Origin: Rhopalosiphum padi
Lineage: Eukaryota > Arthropoda > Insecta > Hemiptera > Aphididae
Reading direction: 5' to 3'
DNA length: 64,000 bases
Assembly: GCF_020882245.1 (NCBI RefSeq)
Contig: NC_083597.1
Span: forward strand, 35,814,652 to 35,878,651
The position numbers and the translations under genes were made by a program. The notes under the pieces were generated by a model. That model worked only from the letters and a program-made list of their open reading frames with translations, searched no databases and was not told where the DNA came from. Shown here in pieces: positions 1 to 10,200 of the stretch (the stretch's first letter is position 1; each line of letters opens with the position of its first letter).

Positions 1-2507
1 TAACGGATATTTATTTTTTTCACCGCGTACGAACAGTTTTACGAGATTATTGTTTTGCAGCGTTTTCCGTATAATAAATTAAAATTCTGCCGTCATCCGT
101 CTCGGACGGCCCGGAGTGCTTTGACCGCAGTATATACAGTGTAACGTACCTATATGCGTGTATGTTATATACCCAGGTATATGTAAGTGCGCGCGCAAAA
201 AAATCGCGTGTGCGTGGAGAACGAGGCGCGTGTGGTTATCGACGCGCGGGGATATAATTAGGATTGATTTATCGTGATATATCGAGAAAGCGAATGCATG
301 GTTAATTCGATTTATCCTAATCGTTTGATTGTAAACGAAATGATATTTAATTATTATTAGTCCCGGACGCGGATGTTTACTTAATATTCAATTATATGAT
401 TATAAATTATAATCATACGATGAAACGTTTGACCTCGCGCGAACTGTTCATTCTTAACGCAAACGCTTAAACCAAATAATAATAATAAAAAAAAAAAAAA
501 ATTGATTTTTAGTTTTAATGCCAAATTATAATAATAATTCTTAACGCTAGTAAACTATTTGTAGTTAAACATTGTTTAACAAGTTTGCGTGGTATGTCAG
601 CATTCAGCACTCATCAAACGGTGCGGTGAGAGTTTAGAAAATAAATCGGTAATCGCCAGACTTATATTTCCAAAACTTAATAATACAATCGAACATTGAG
701 GTGCGGTTTAAACATGTTTTGTGAATAGTAGTTTTTGTTTGAATATTATTAGATATTATAGTATTTTTTTTTTTACTATACCATTATATTATTAAATCTA
801 TGAAACGTTTTAGATTGAAAAAATTATAATTGTACAGCTCGTAATTTGTTTCATACTACTTTCTCAATGTTTGAACTGTACAGCATTTGACTCGTTAAAA
901 CCAAGTATTTTCAAAATATATTTCTATTTTATTATATGAATATAATAAATAATATAAAATATGAATAAAATTAATAATAGATCCATTATGAATTCTATTT
1001 TATATTTTTGTCATGATATTTATAAGAACTATCATTCTTAAAGTGTATACATTTTAATAAATCAGAAACTATAATTGCTCAAATTCTTAATTAGATATTA
1101 TATTTCAGAATTTTCAAAAACAAAATATTCACTAAATAGTTTGCAGTAAAAAAACAGGTACATTACCCTCTATATTGTACTGTAGTTTATATTTGCGACT
1201 ATTTGGACGATTGATTTATTTTTTATCAAATTCCTAAATTGCTTATTAATAATTTTATAAAAGTTTTTTTTGTCCAATTAAGTTTTTTACCGATTTAAAA
1301 ATTATTAATTATTTTTGTTTTTTTTTTGTATGTGAGATGTCATTACATATATAATATACATTATATAATATTTTGACATAATTGTCGACGGCGAAGTATT
1401 TATGGTACCTTTTTTTAAATAATTTGTCATACCACGTGCCGTACGCGTATATAAATCGAAACGATTTCAATTCGCCTAACGCGGTAAAAACTTTCACAAA
1501 ACCACAAGATTTACATTTAAACACACCAGTGTGTATTATATTTACGCGTTATATTATCTCCTTGCAACACGTCGTTCGACTTTGAATCGCGCATCCTGCC
1601 ACGACCATAATTAGTAGTTGTTTTTACGATGCGCTCGCGCGCACTATAATAATACCACGCGGTGTAAACGTGATTTTTACGATATTTTTCAGTTTTCTCT
1701 CTATTGTAGAAACTTTCGCTGGTGAAAAAAAAATATAATCAATCAATAATTATTGTAATACGTAATGTAGTGTTATAGTAATAAAATCACAGCATAGAAT
1801 AAGACATGTTAATAACGGAGTATAATTATTCTTGAATTTAAAATAAACCAACATATTAAAATGTTTAAAGCATATACGTAGATTGCAAAAAATATGTTAA
1901 AGAAATTAGAATTCTTATTTATTTATAATATTCTCAACAAAATTAATATATCGCATACTATTTGTGTACATATTAAAATATTATATAGGTCTTAACCAGG
2001 GTTAGGATTTTATAGCATTTGCATATTTCTTATGAAATGCTTAAGAAATAGAAAAGCAAGCTAAAAATTTATTTCATGACACACAGGATTCAAATTAAAA
2101 ATTTTATTTTGCATATTTTTGCGATTTTTTTGGATCTTAATGCTTTTTTTGTACTTTTTGAAATTTTTGAAATTTTTACCTGTTTTTGAATCAAAATTGG
2201 TCATATTTGATGAAATTATATTTTGGTAAATGTGATTTAAAATTGTTGTCAGTCAAATTATCGTTAACACGAAAAAAAAAAAGGTAAATAATTGGTTGAG
2301 TGTAATTTGTGCCACTAGCGGCTACATCTAAAAATCAATTTTAGTAATTTGCGTCGTCATATAATACCAGAGAAAATGGTATCATGTAATCTGCGCAATT
2401 TTATAGCTACAGAAATTTTATTTTTACATTTACCTTTAAACTTGTTAATGAGTATTTTAAATCATTCATAATTAAGTTTTTTCAATAGATAAATCTAAAA
2501 AATATGT
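1..2507. other. Left-edge non-coding stretch
   Basis: No gene could be supported here. The first 300 bases are richer in G, C and CpG than the following 2 kb and could belong to the promoter or 5' untranslated part of something outside the window, but no start, splice pair or conserved protein is visible. The rest is AT-rich with homopolymer runs. Two short overlapping open frames near 1309-1585 on opposite strands show no recognisable domain. The phrase TTTCATGACACAC occurs near 2073 and again near 3062, probably from a shared old repeat. Confidence 0.6.
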
Positions 2508-2890
2508 TAAAATGTAGATTAAAGTAGAATGGAAAAATGCAAGCTCATTATAATTGCAATTATACGTTATTTGTGTATAAATAAAAAATACTTTAGTTAA
2601 TAATAAAATATGTAAAAATCAGAAAAATTATAATTCATTTTTCGATATTTTTTCATGTTATTTATTTTTTATATAATGTGCTATAAACTATATAAACGCA
2701 GTAAATTTATCTTGTAAATTTTGACAAACTAAATTAAACGTGGTGTGCTTAATATCACCGACATTAATATTTAGATATGAAGCAAATTATAACTACTAAA
2801 ACTATCACAAAAAAACCATATCCAATAAAAAATTGTTGATTATCTGAGCATCACTCGTTTTAAGAATATAAACTTCTTTACGGTGACAAT
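2508..2890 (+). repeat. Dispersed direct repeat, copy A
   Basis: About 380 bp that reappears, diverged and with small indels, at 11553-11934 in the same orientation. Shared blocks in the same order include CTCATTATAAT, ATACGTTATTTGTG, ATAATGTGCT, ATAAACGCAGTAAATTTATC, ACATTAATATTTA, ATGAAGCAAATT and ATCCAATAAA. No coding capacity or terminal structure is evident, so the family is unknown. The two copies flank the MULE and the COX-like gene. Confidence 0.75.
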
Positions 2891-4328
2891 GTCGGCGCAA
2901 ATCTCATCACCCGAAAATTATTTGTCACTTTTTCCTAATATTCGATCAAAATTTATATGATTAAGCATTTTACTTTTTTTTTAAATTTACTAAAAGATTT
3001 ACTAATTATCCGACTTTAAATGACTAAATCTACATTTAGTACAAAAACCAAATTGCACTAATTTCATGACACACGAGTTAATTGTTTTTAATTTAAATTT
3101 TTTATTTATTTTTAATATTTTTATTATTCCATGTGCAACTATCAGACGATAAGTTTTCAAAGGACCAATTAACATTAGTTCGAATCCTACGGTGAATATA
3201 TTTTATTTAATTTGTATAAACAATACTTTGAATGCAGGAAAATGTATTTATTTATTTAAAAAAAAATGTGAACAATTAATTTTTTGTTTATTTATTTAAC
3301 ATGTATATTTTCCAATCGCATGAACATTATTTATCTTGAATTTGGTCATATTTAACTGATAGTCTTGAGCTCTTGGCACTTGACGATCAAAGTTGACAGT
3401 TGATTGACAAATTATCATGTTCAACGGTTGGCTGAAAAGGCCTGTTCACAATTTTAACTGAATGAATAGCGATCGACCACTAAGACCAAATAATACAAAA
3501 TTATTGTATTTATAATCGTTTATTTAAACATCGTTTTAATAGCTAAAGCGCTTGTATATTTATAATATTAGTTGAAGTCGTGATTTTTTCCTCATTGTTC
3601 AATTATATTTTATATAACACGTGTACAAATTACAAAACTTTTTTATTTTATTATTTTTTATTATTATTTTTTTACCTATTTATTATAATATTGCGAGAGC
3701 AAATCACCTACTTTATTATAATATATGAGCGCTAACCACCACAGGATTCTTTATAATAATAATAATATTATTTATTCTCAGAAAAAATAATGTAAATTAA
3801 ATATAAAAAAATGCAGACATAATGTAATAAGTAATGTTATAATAGTAATAGGTACGTTTATTTAAATATAAGAGGAACGAAAAAAGAAAAAAAGAATTTA
3901 TAAAAATATTAAATAGCCGATGATATGATATTTATGAATTTAAGATTTAAAAATATAAATTATAAAGTGATATGAATATAATATATAATAGTGATTTTTT
4001 TTTATAAGTTATATTATATTAGCTTTTATATAGCGATAAATTGATTATAAAATATTTAGTTCTTAAAGGTACCTATTAAATAGCCAATATATTCACTGAC
4101 AAATTGTGAGCAACTGATTTATTATTATTACGATATTGTTTTAAGCGAGTTGGTATGGTTACAGAATTATAATTTGATTAATTATTAATTAATTTATATT
4201 GTTGTTAGCCCAGATGACCGATATTTATTTATATAATTTTTGTTAATACAGTAACTTATTATTTGTATTTTGATTGAATCAATAAACGCAACTCTTTTTC
4301 AACAACCATTCGTTTTAAAGTTTTCAAG
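2891..4328. other. AT-rich intergenic stretch
   Basis: No gene seen. It holds AT-rich sequence with short TAA/TTA runs (for example around 3757-3775). A T-arm-like GTTCGAATCC near 3178 has no tRNA stems around it. Confidence 0.5.
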
Positions 4329-4337
4329 CATAGGTAC
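4329..4337. repeat. 9-bp target-site duplication, left copy
   Basis: CATAGGTAC directly abuts the left end of the MULE and is repeated exactly at 6558-6566. Each copy lies the same distance (7 bp) outside the conserved GGCCAAAATAGCG core of its terminal repeat, and 9 bp is the usual duplication length for MULEs. Caution: ATAGGTAC is a very common phrase throughout this DNA, so part of the match could be chance. Confidence 0.7.
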
Positions 4338-4452
4338 GGTATCCGGCCAAAATAGCGAAACAATTACCGCGAATGTAAAAATCGCGAATTGATAATAGCG
4401 AAAATAAAAATAGCGAATTATAAAAAAAAGCGAAAATACATAATAGCGAAAA
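4338..4452 (+). repeat. MULE left terminal inverted repeat
   Basis: About 115 bp that matches the reverse complement of 6443-6557. The best-conserved part is 4345-4420, with only a few differences. It contains repeated AATAGCGAA units, ending with CATAATAGCGAAA at the inner edge. Confidence 0.88.
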
Positions 4453-4713
4453 TCAAACATATTTATTACAATAAAAAATGGATAAAAATAGTTTATAAAT
4501 GAGATTAAATTACATTCATTATAATTATAATATCGTTAAGTTCTAATAATAAGTACTTATAGTAGTAATAATAATAATTTTAAATAAAATAATTATATTC
4601 AACTTAATTATAATTATATCTAGGCATTCAGTGACAAATTATATGCTATACCTTTTATGAAGTTCTTATTCTCATTAGTATTATAATTTGTAACTAATGC
4701 ATGAATTCTTTTA

Positions 4714-6083
4714 TTACAGTCCTTGTACTTTTTTTTTTTTCTGTGGTTGTTCTCCAGCATTATACTGCTCTCGTTTTAATTCTTCTATGTTTTGAACTTT
4801 CTTAATTCCATCCATGAATTTCCATATATTAGGGTGGCTTGCTCCTAAAGAATATGTATTCTATTACTAAAGATACTAATTGTTAATAAAATAATACGAA
4901 CCAATAACAGATGTAAATCCTCTGTGCCATCCTTCAACAGCGTTGTTTGTTGTTGGAAGACCATTTTTGGCTGAATAGTGACAATTCCAAATATCAATAG
5001 GATGTCTTGGTTGTCGTCGAGTTTTTCGTCTTCCTGTTATTTTTCCTACCCAGTTATCCTCGAAATAATCCAAGAATGGCATTACCAGGTCTTCATTTTC
5101 AACATAAAATTGTGTTTCTAAAATTTCTTCGTATGCATTAATAACGTTATCTGGTGGAACATAGGCCAAAGCAGCTAACATACGAATATGAAGAGCAAAG
5201 TTAGCATTATTAATATAATTTTCGACTAGACCAACATTTTGAATTTGTCGCCACATACATTTAGAAAAATGAAAAAAACAACCTTGTTGTTCAGCGTGTG
5301 GAAAAACAATTTTGAATGCATTGATTGAGGCATGTTCAAAGTCCATTATTACCGATGTAGGATTTAAAGATGGTTTTATTTCTAATAAATATTTAAGAAA
5401 ACGTGTATATGTTGATTGAGATTTATCGGTTAATAATGCATAAATGGTAGGACTAACTGTTTGGTCACCTTGTTGAATAAGTACATGAATAGTGAATAAC
5501 TGATAAAAAAGTGAAGGTACCGTTTTAAAAGTCCCATCGACTAACCAGTTAGTTGATTGATCCATTAATTTTAAATTATTTTCGGTCGAAAATATTAAAA
5601 TTCGATCTTGTGATGCTCCACTGTAAAATATTAAAAATTGTTCTCCTTTTATTGTTTTAGTATACTCATCAGCAATTTTAAGGTCACTCACTGTTTTCGG
5701 AATAGGTGGTGCGCATTGGTTACGTGTCCGAACTCTTCGTATAGTGTGTTTTAAATGATGAACTGAAGGAATTGCACCGGCTACTCCAGGTACTATTTGA
5801 ACAGTACTGATTATATCATGTGGAGTATTTTGTGTATGAACAGCCGCTTCTTTTATCTTATTCACAGCCATTTTGCATTGGATTTTACATGGATCGGGAA
5901 CATGATTATGTGAGTTTTCCTTAGGTTGACTTTTATTTCTACGTTTATCGTAATTATTCTACCTTTACATGAACTTTCTACGCAACGCCAATATATTGTG
6001 TTATTTTGTTTTCTATCTTCACGATGCAAAAAGCCACCATACAATAATAAATTCTTATTTTTATTACTTTTTACAAATTCCAT
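4714..6083 (-). pseudogene. MULE transposase with FLYWCH zinc finger (frameshifted, one intron)
   Basis: The N-terminal piece (6083 down to about 5930) has the FLYWCH pattern: FLHRED, then YWRC with Cys34 and Cys39. The matching His pair (HNHVPDPC) is read only in the next frame, so a one-base indel in roughly 5925-5955 separates the zinc ligands. The main piece (5871 down to 4902) carries probable catalytic residues D112 (VDGTFK), D177 (MDFEH) and E313 (NNAVEGWHRGF), and a C-x2-H in GCFFHFSK. A 57-bp intron (4901-4845, donor GTTCGT, acceptor TTTAG) joins SVIG to ASHPNIWKF. The last exon (4844-4714) ends in a short Lys run and TAA. In MULEs this enzyme excises and reinserts the element by binding its terminal repeats. 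Apart from the frameshift it is complete. Confidence 0.85.
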
Positions 6084-6442
6084 TGAAAATAATATTAATA
6101 TATTTTTTCACTGTACACTTTTTTTTAACGAACAAAAATATTAAATTAAATAATACAAACTACACTACATTTACGCACTGTCGAACTACAACTGTATTAA
6201 ATTGTGTCAGCTCAAATATAATATGATTGACAATCTTATCTCGGTATATTTCCAATATTAAAATAGTCATAATAGTAACTAAGATAGCACATTGACGATA
6301 ACCCGATACGTCCGTGGTTACTGGGTAGTGGGTATATATTAATTGCGCCAGAAATTACAGGTAAAAATAAGTTTTATCAAGTATTTAAGTTTTAGTTTTA
6401 TATGTTTTATAGTATTTGAAAAAGAAATTATAAAAATCTGCA

Positions 6443-6557
6443 GTTTCGCTATTATGTATAATCGCATTTAATTAAATTCGCTATTTTTATTTTCGCTATT
6501 ATCAATTCGCGATTTTTACATTAGCGGTTAATTGTTTCGCTATTTTGGCCTAGACCC
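6443..6557 (-). repeat. MULE right terminal inverted repeat
   Basis: Reverse complement of the left repeat. It contains AATAAA on the minus strand (6491-6486), about 120 bp past the stop codon of the COX-like gene. Confidence 0.88.
6486..6491 (-). terminator. Possible polyadenylation signal for the COX-like gene, inside the MULE
   Basis: This is the first AATAAA downstream of the COX-like stop codon on the minus strand. The 54 bp between the stop codon and the MULE contain none. If used, the insertion now supplies the 3' end of the transcript. Many AATAAA words occur by chance in such AT-rich DNA, so this is only a candidate. Confidence 0.3.
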
Positions 6558-6566
6558 CATAGGTAC
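6558..6566. repeat. 9-bp target-site duplication, right copy
   Basis: CATAGGTAC, identical to 4329-4337, immediately outside the right end of the MULE. Confidence 0.7.
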
Positions 6567-6611
6567 ACCTTACGTATTATAAGAAAAATACACATAATTA
6601 TGTATACCTAC

Positions 6612-7128
6612 TTAATTCGCGTACAGATCAATATTTAACCCGTTGCAATAATCGACCAGGTTGTTACATACAAACGACCTCAATGTGGTGCCCTTTACCA
6701 AGCTGAAGAGACCATCTCCACTGAAAGTATTTGGTTTCCACGAAAGTTCACTCGTCAGGTTATTGGTCAAAATAGCATTTATAATGAAACTCTGAGTCAT
6801 GATTGTCGATGTGGGGAGAGATCCCATTCTCGACCCTTCTGTCAACACGCCGGTCAATAACTCCACATCATCGACGCTTTGGTATAAATTTTTCAATTCA
6901 TCAGCGGTTTCCCAGTTTTTGGTTAGTTGGAAAAAGCTATCGTATGCAGGCAGCCCGAATCGTCTCCGATAGTTATTAAAACTCTGCACCGCATGTTCTC
7001 GGGATAGCTTCATCAAGGTCTTGGTCAACGGTTTCGTCGAAAACCCGTCGTTGTGAGCCGAGATCTTGCCCATAGGTTGGCTGATCATAAACTGCAGCGT
7101 ATTTTTTAAGCCCTCTTCCAACACTTGT
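6612..7128 (-). CDS. COX-like gene, coding exon 9 and stop
   Basis: Residues 425-596. It aligns through RQIAGRIGGG (ISQPMGKISA), FNEYRKRFGMKPYTSF (FNNYRRRFGLPAYDSF), LYGDIDALE (LYQSVDDVE) and YWKPSTFGG (SWKPNTFSG). It ends at TAA shortly after VCNNLVDYC. The acceptor is TTATTAG. An in-frame extension to 7193 is intronic. Confidence 0.88.
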
Positions 7129-7194
7129 CTAATAACATTCAAGAATTTATTTGAATAAGTATAACTATTTATATATGTATAATTTATATACATA

Positions 7195-7226
<32 letters not shown>

Positions 7227-10200
7227 ATATACATTGCACAGACGTCGTATTTATATCTGTGACCTGATAATCTGCTCTAACCCCTCACCCCTACCGAACC
7301 CTTTAATACATTTTAATAACCATTTAAGAACTGTACTTGAAAATAACTTTGTGTTCGTTCATATTGTACGATATCATCATTGTATCACAAATACTTTAAA
7401 TAGTTCAAATAGCATAAATAATATATTGTTTAAAAATACAAAAGTATAATAATTATGTATACAATATATTATATATAGGTACACCTTGTATACAAATCCT
7501 CGACTAAACGTAATATTTCGTTCAAAGTTTGTCATGGATGAATTTTAAATTATGTGTTTATCCATATAAAGTTCCAGACTTACTTGCTGTTACCGAAGAA
7601 CATCGAACTCATAGGAGCACTATTAAACTGTTCCGGTAGACTGGACATGGCCATCATCAAAACTAGTTCAATTGGTGTGGTGGAACTACTGATGTTTTGA
7701 ATTCGGTGGTGATAAACTTCCGGACGGAGCTTCAACGGATACGCGTATCCTGTATGCATGTTTAAGATTTCGTTCATCATTATTGTCATCATCTGGCCGG
7801 TGACAACCTTTCTAGCTGTCTTGTAGATCTCTTCATCTGTCCCTTTCGAAGACGACATCAGTGACAGCATGTCACACACGCGGTTGTGTTCACGGACCCA
7901 AAGTGTCGATATTGCATAAAGCATTGGGCTCAAGCTAAACATCTTTGGCTTCCACATTCTGCTGAACTATTTCACAAAAATTGATATGTCAAGTGATTTT
8001 TTTTACAGTTTTCATTTAACACTCACTAAATCTTAGAATATAAATGATTTTGAAAATATTTTTTTTTTTATTAAAAAACAACATATTTGAAAAAAATGAA
8101 AATTTTAGTTTAGGTATTTAGTTTTTTAAATGATAGGTTTCATATTCTAAAATTGAATATTTTTTCCGAGCATTTCAAAGTACTAAAATTTAATTGGGCA
8201 TAAGTTAATTTGTTATAAGTACCATATTAAAAGTTTAAAGTGCGAAATAGTAATAAAAAATGTTGCAGGGTACAAGGGTACAGCTATAGAATACAAGTAT
8301 ACCACACCACTACGCACATCTTAACTTTTAATATTCCTTAGTCAATTATAACTAATTATATTTTTATTATTCAAACAATGAAAAATTTACCTTTTCTTTA
8401 ACAATTTATTTTATTATGATTTAAAATTATGGAAAAAAAAAATTCAGAATTGTTAATACTGTTTAGAATAATATTCCTGTATAATATTAAGCTGCTATTC
8501 TGTATGTTCATTTTATTATTTTTAAAAATCGAGGAAAATTGTATTCGAGTCATACACAAAATTCAATTAAAGTTACTCACTGAGAGTGAAAAGGTTGAAA
8601 CGCTATCGACCGAGACGTCCGTTGATTCGAGAAATTCTTTTAAATATACGTTTGAGCGTAGTATCGGTGACATGTAAGGTGCATAATGTTCGTTATTAAG
8701 GTACACTGTCTTGAGTTTACCACCAGAGAACGATCTCAGCGATCTTTCCGACTCTGCGTCATTGCCATATAGTTGGGAAGCCGTTACCTATAAATGGACA
8801 TAATAAAATACAACGTAAATATAGTGGTTTTGGTATCATTTTAAACGCATTCATAAAATAATATATAATATACACGAACCGTTAAGTTAGAATCGGAGTC
8901 GAAAAATTGCAAAATGAAATACTGATAAAAAGCTTGAAATAGTAAATTTCGATTTTTCAGATCCGGTTTGAACTGGCCGGATTTACGTTCAAAAATCCCG
9001 GTGTACAATGTATTTAAGGGCGGTAAATTTTCTGAAAAAAGTAAAATGTTGATAACTGCAACGTCTGAATACTTTGATAAACAACAATTATAATAGTTTT
9101 AATCCGCATTATACGAACATGGAAATATTAAGTTTATTTTATATTATTTTATTAGCAAGAGAACATTTACTGTCGTTTGGACACGTCAGTGGACGCGAAC
9201 GTGGCAATAATCTCCCGTCGATGTCTAGTTGGTTTGCCTCACTGCCGGGACTATAAAACCCGACTTCTAAACTTTTCAATACTTTTTGATGGTCTTAGAA
9301 TAAAAAAAATAAATATATTATCCGATTATTATATATATATATATATATGTATTAAAATATTATTTATCATGAATACATGAGATGTGTCATTATATGATAA
9401 TTATAATAGAATACTATATTATGACGAGTATTTTCTATTCTATTCGAAAATTATTTACCCAACTAAAATCAATACGCTTATTAGGATTGCATTTAAATTA
9501 TCGTTTAGTTTACAAATACTAAAATAATCTTTAATATATTTAGCTTGAGTTCTTGTATACTTTATAGATATCTGCATATTAACTTGACAGATAAAATAAA
9601 TTTGTTTTAATTTTATAAGTACTCGTCAATCTAATAATATAGGTTATATTTTCAAAAAATAATGTAAACTCCAAATATTTTGAATAATAATTCGGAATTC
9701 CGTTTAATAGGTATATATGTATAAAATATAAACATATTCCTTAGATAATACAAAAATTGACATTTTGATTTGTCAGTAAAGTTATAATGTTGTAAAATTA
9801 TAACAAGTGTCTGCGGCATTAAATTTTTAATTTAGGTAATTCTAAAATGCAAATGATGTACCATACTATTCATACTACATAAAACGTTTAATATTAATAT
9901 TATTATTATACATATATTGTTGAAAAAAAAAAAAAATTTCGATGTTTTAGCATCAAATATTGTTACCTACGTTATTGTTCATACACACGAGTATTTATTG
10001 ATATTATTACAATATCAATTATATCATAAAGCTTTTTTTTCGTTTTGACATGAACATAAACTTATTTTATTATATAATTACATAACTCACATGCGTAAAC
10101 GGTCGCCAACTGACGTCCCGAAGTAAACGGAATGATGCACCACCAATTCATTGGTATGCCCCAGCTTACGTCCGAATCGCGGATCCATGTCAATACCGTT

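Larger units (their letters stand above)
4338..6557 (-). mobile_element. MULE (Mutator-like) DNA transposon, near complete
   Basis: A 2220-bp element with long terminal inverted repeats at both ends, a 9-bp flanking duplication and a minus-strand transposase with FLYWCH zinc finger and MULE core. The ends share the core GGCCAAAATAGCG, while the outermost 7 bp differ except for a shared GG. The terminal repeats carry several AATAGCGAA units each, which look like transposase-binding repeats. The transposase has one frameshift, so this copy is probably not autonomous, but the good repeat identity suggests a fairly recent insertion. It lies just beyond the stop codon of the COX-like gene, in the same orientation. 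Confidence 0.88.

Noticed and set aside
3178..3190. GTTCGAATCC resembling a tRNA T-arm
   Set aside because: No acceptor, D or anticodon stems could be folded around it.
5926..6226. Two plus-strand open frames
   Set aside because: Antisense to the FLYWCH part of the MULE transposase; composition-driven.
8429..8677. Plus-strand open frame of 82 codons
   Set aside because: Antisense to exon 7 and its flanking intron; no recognisable product.
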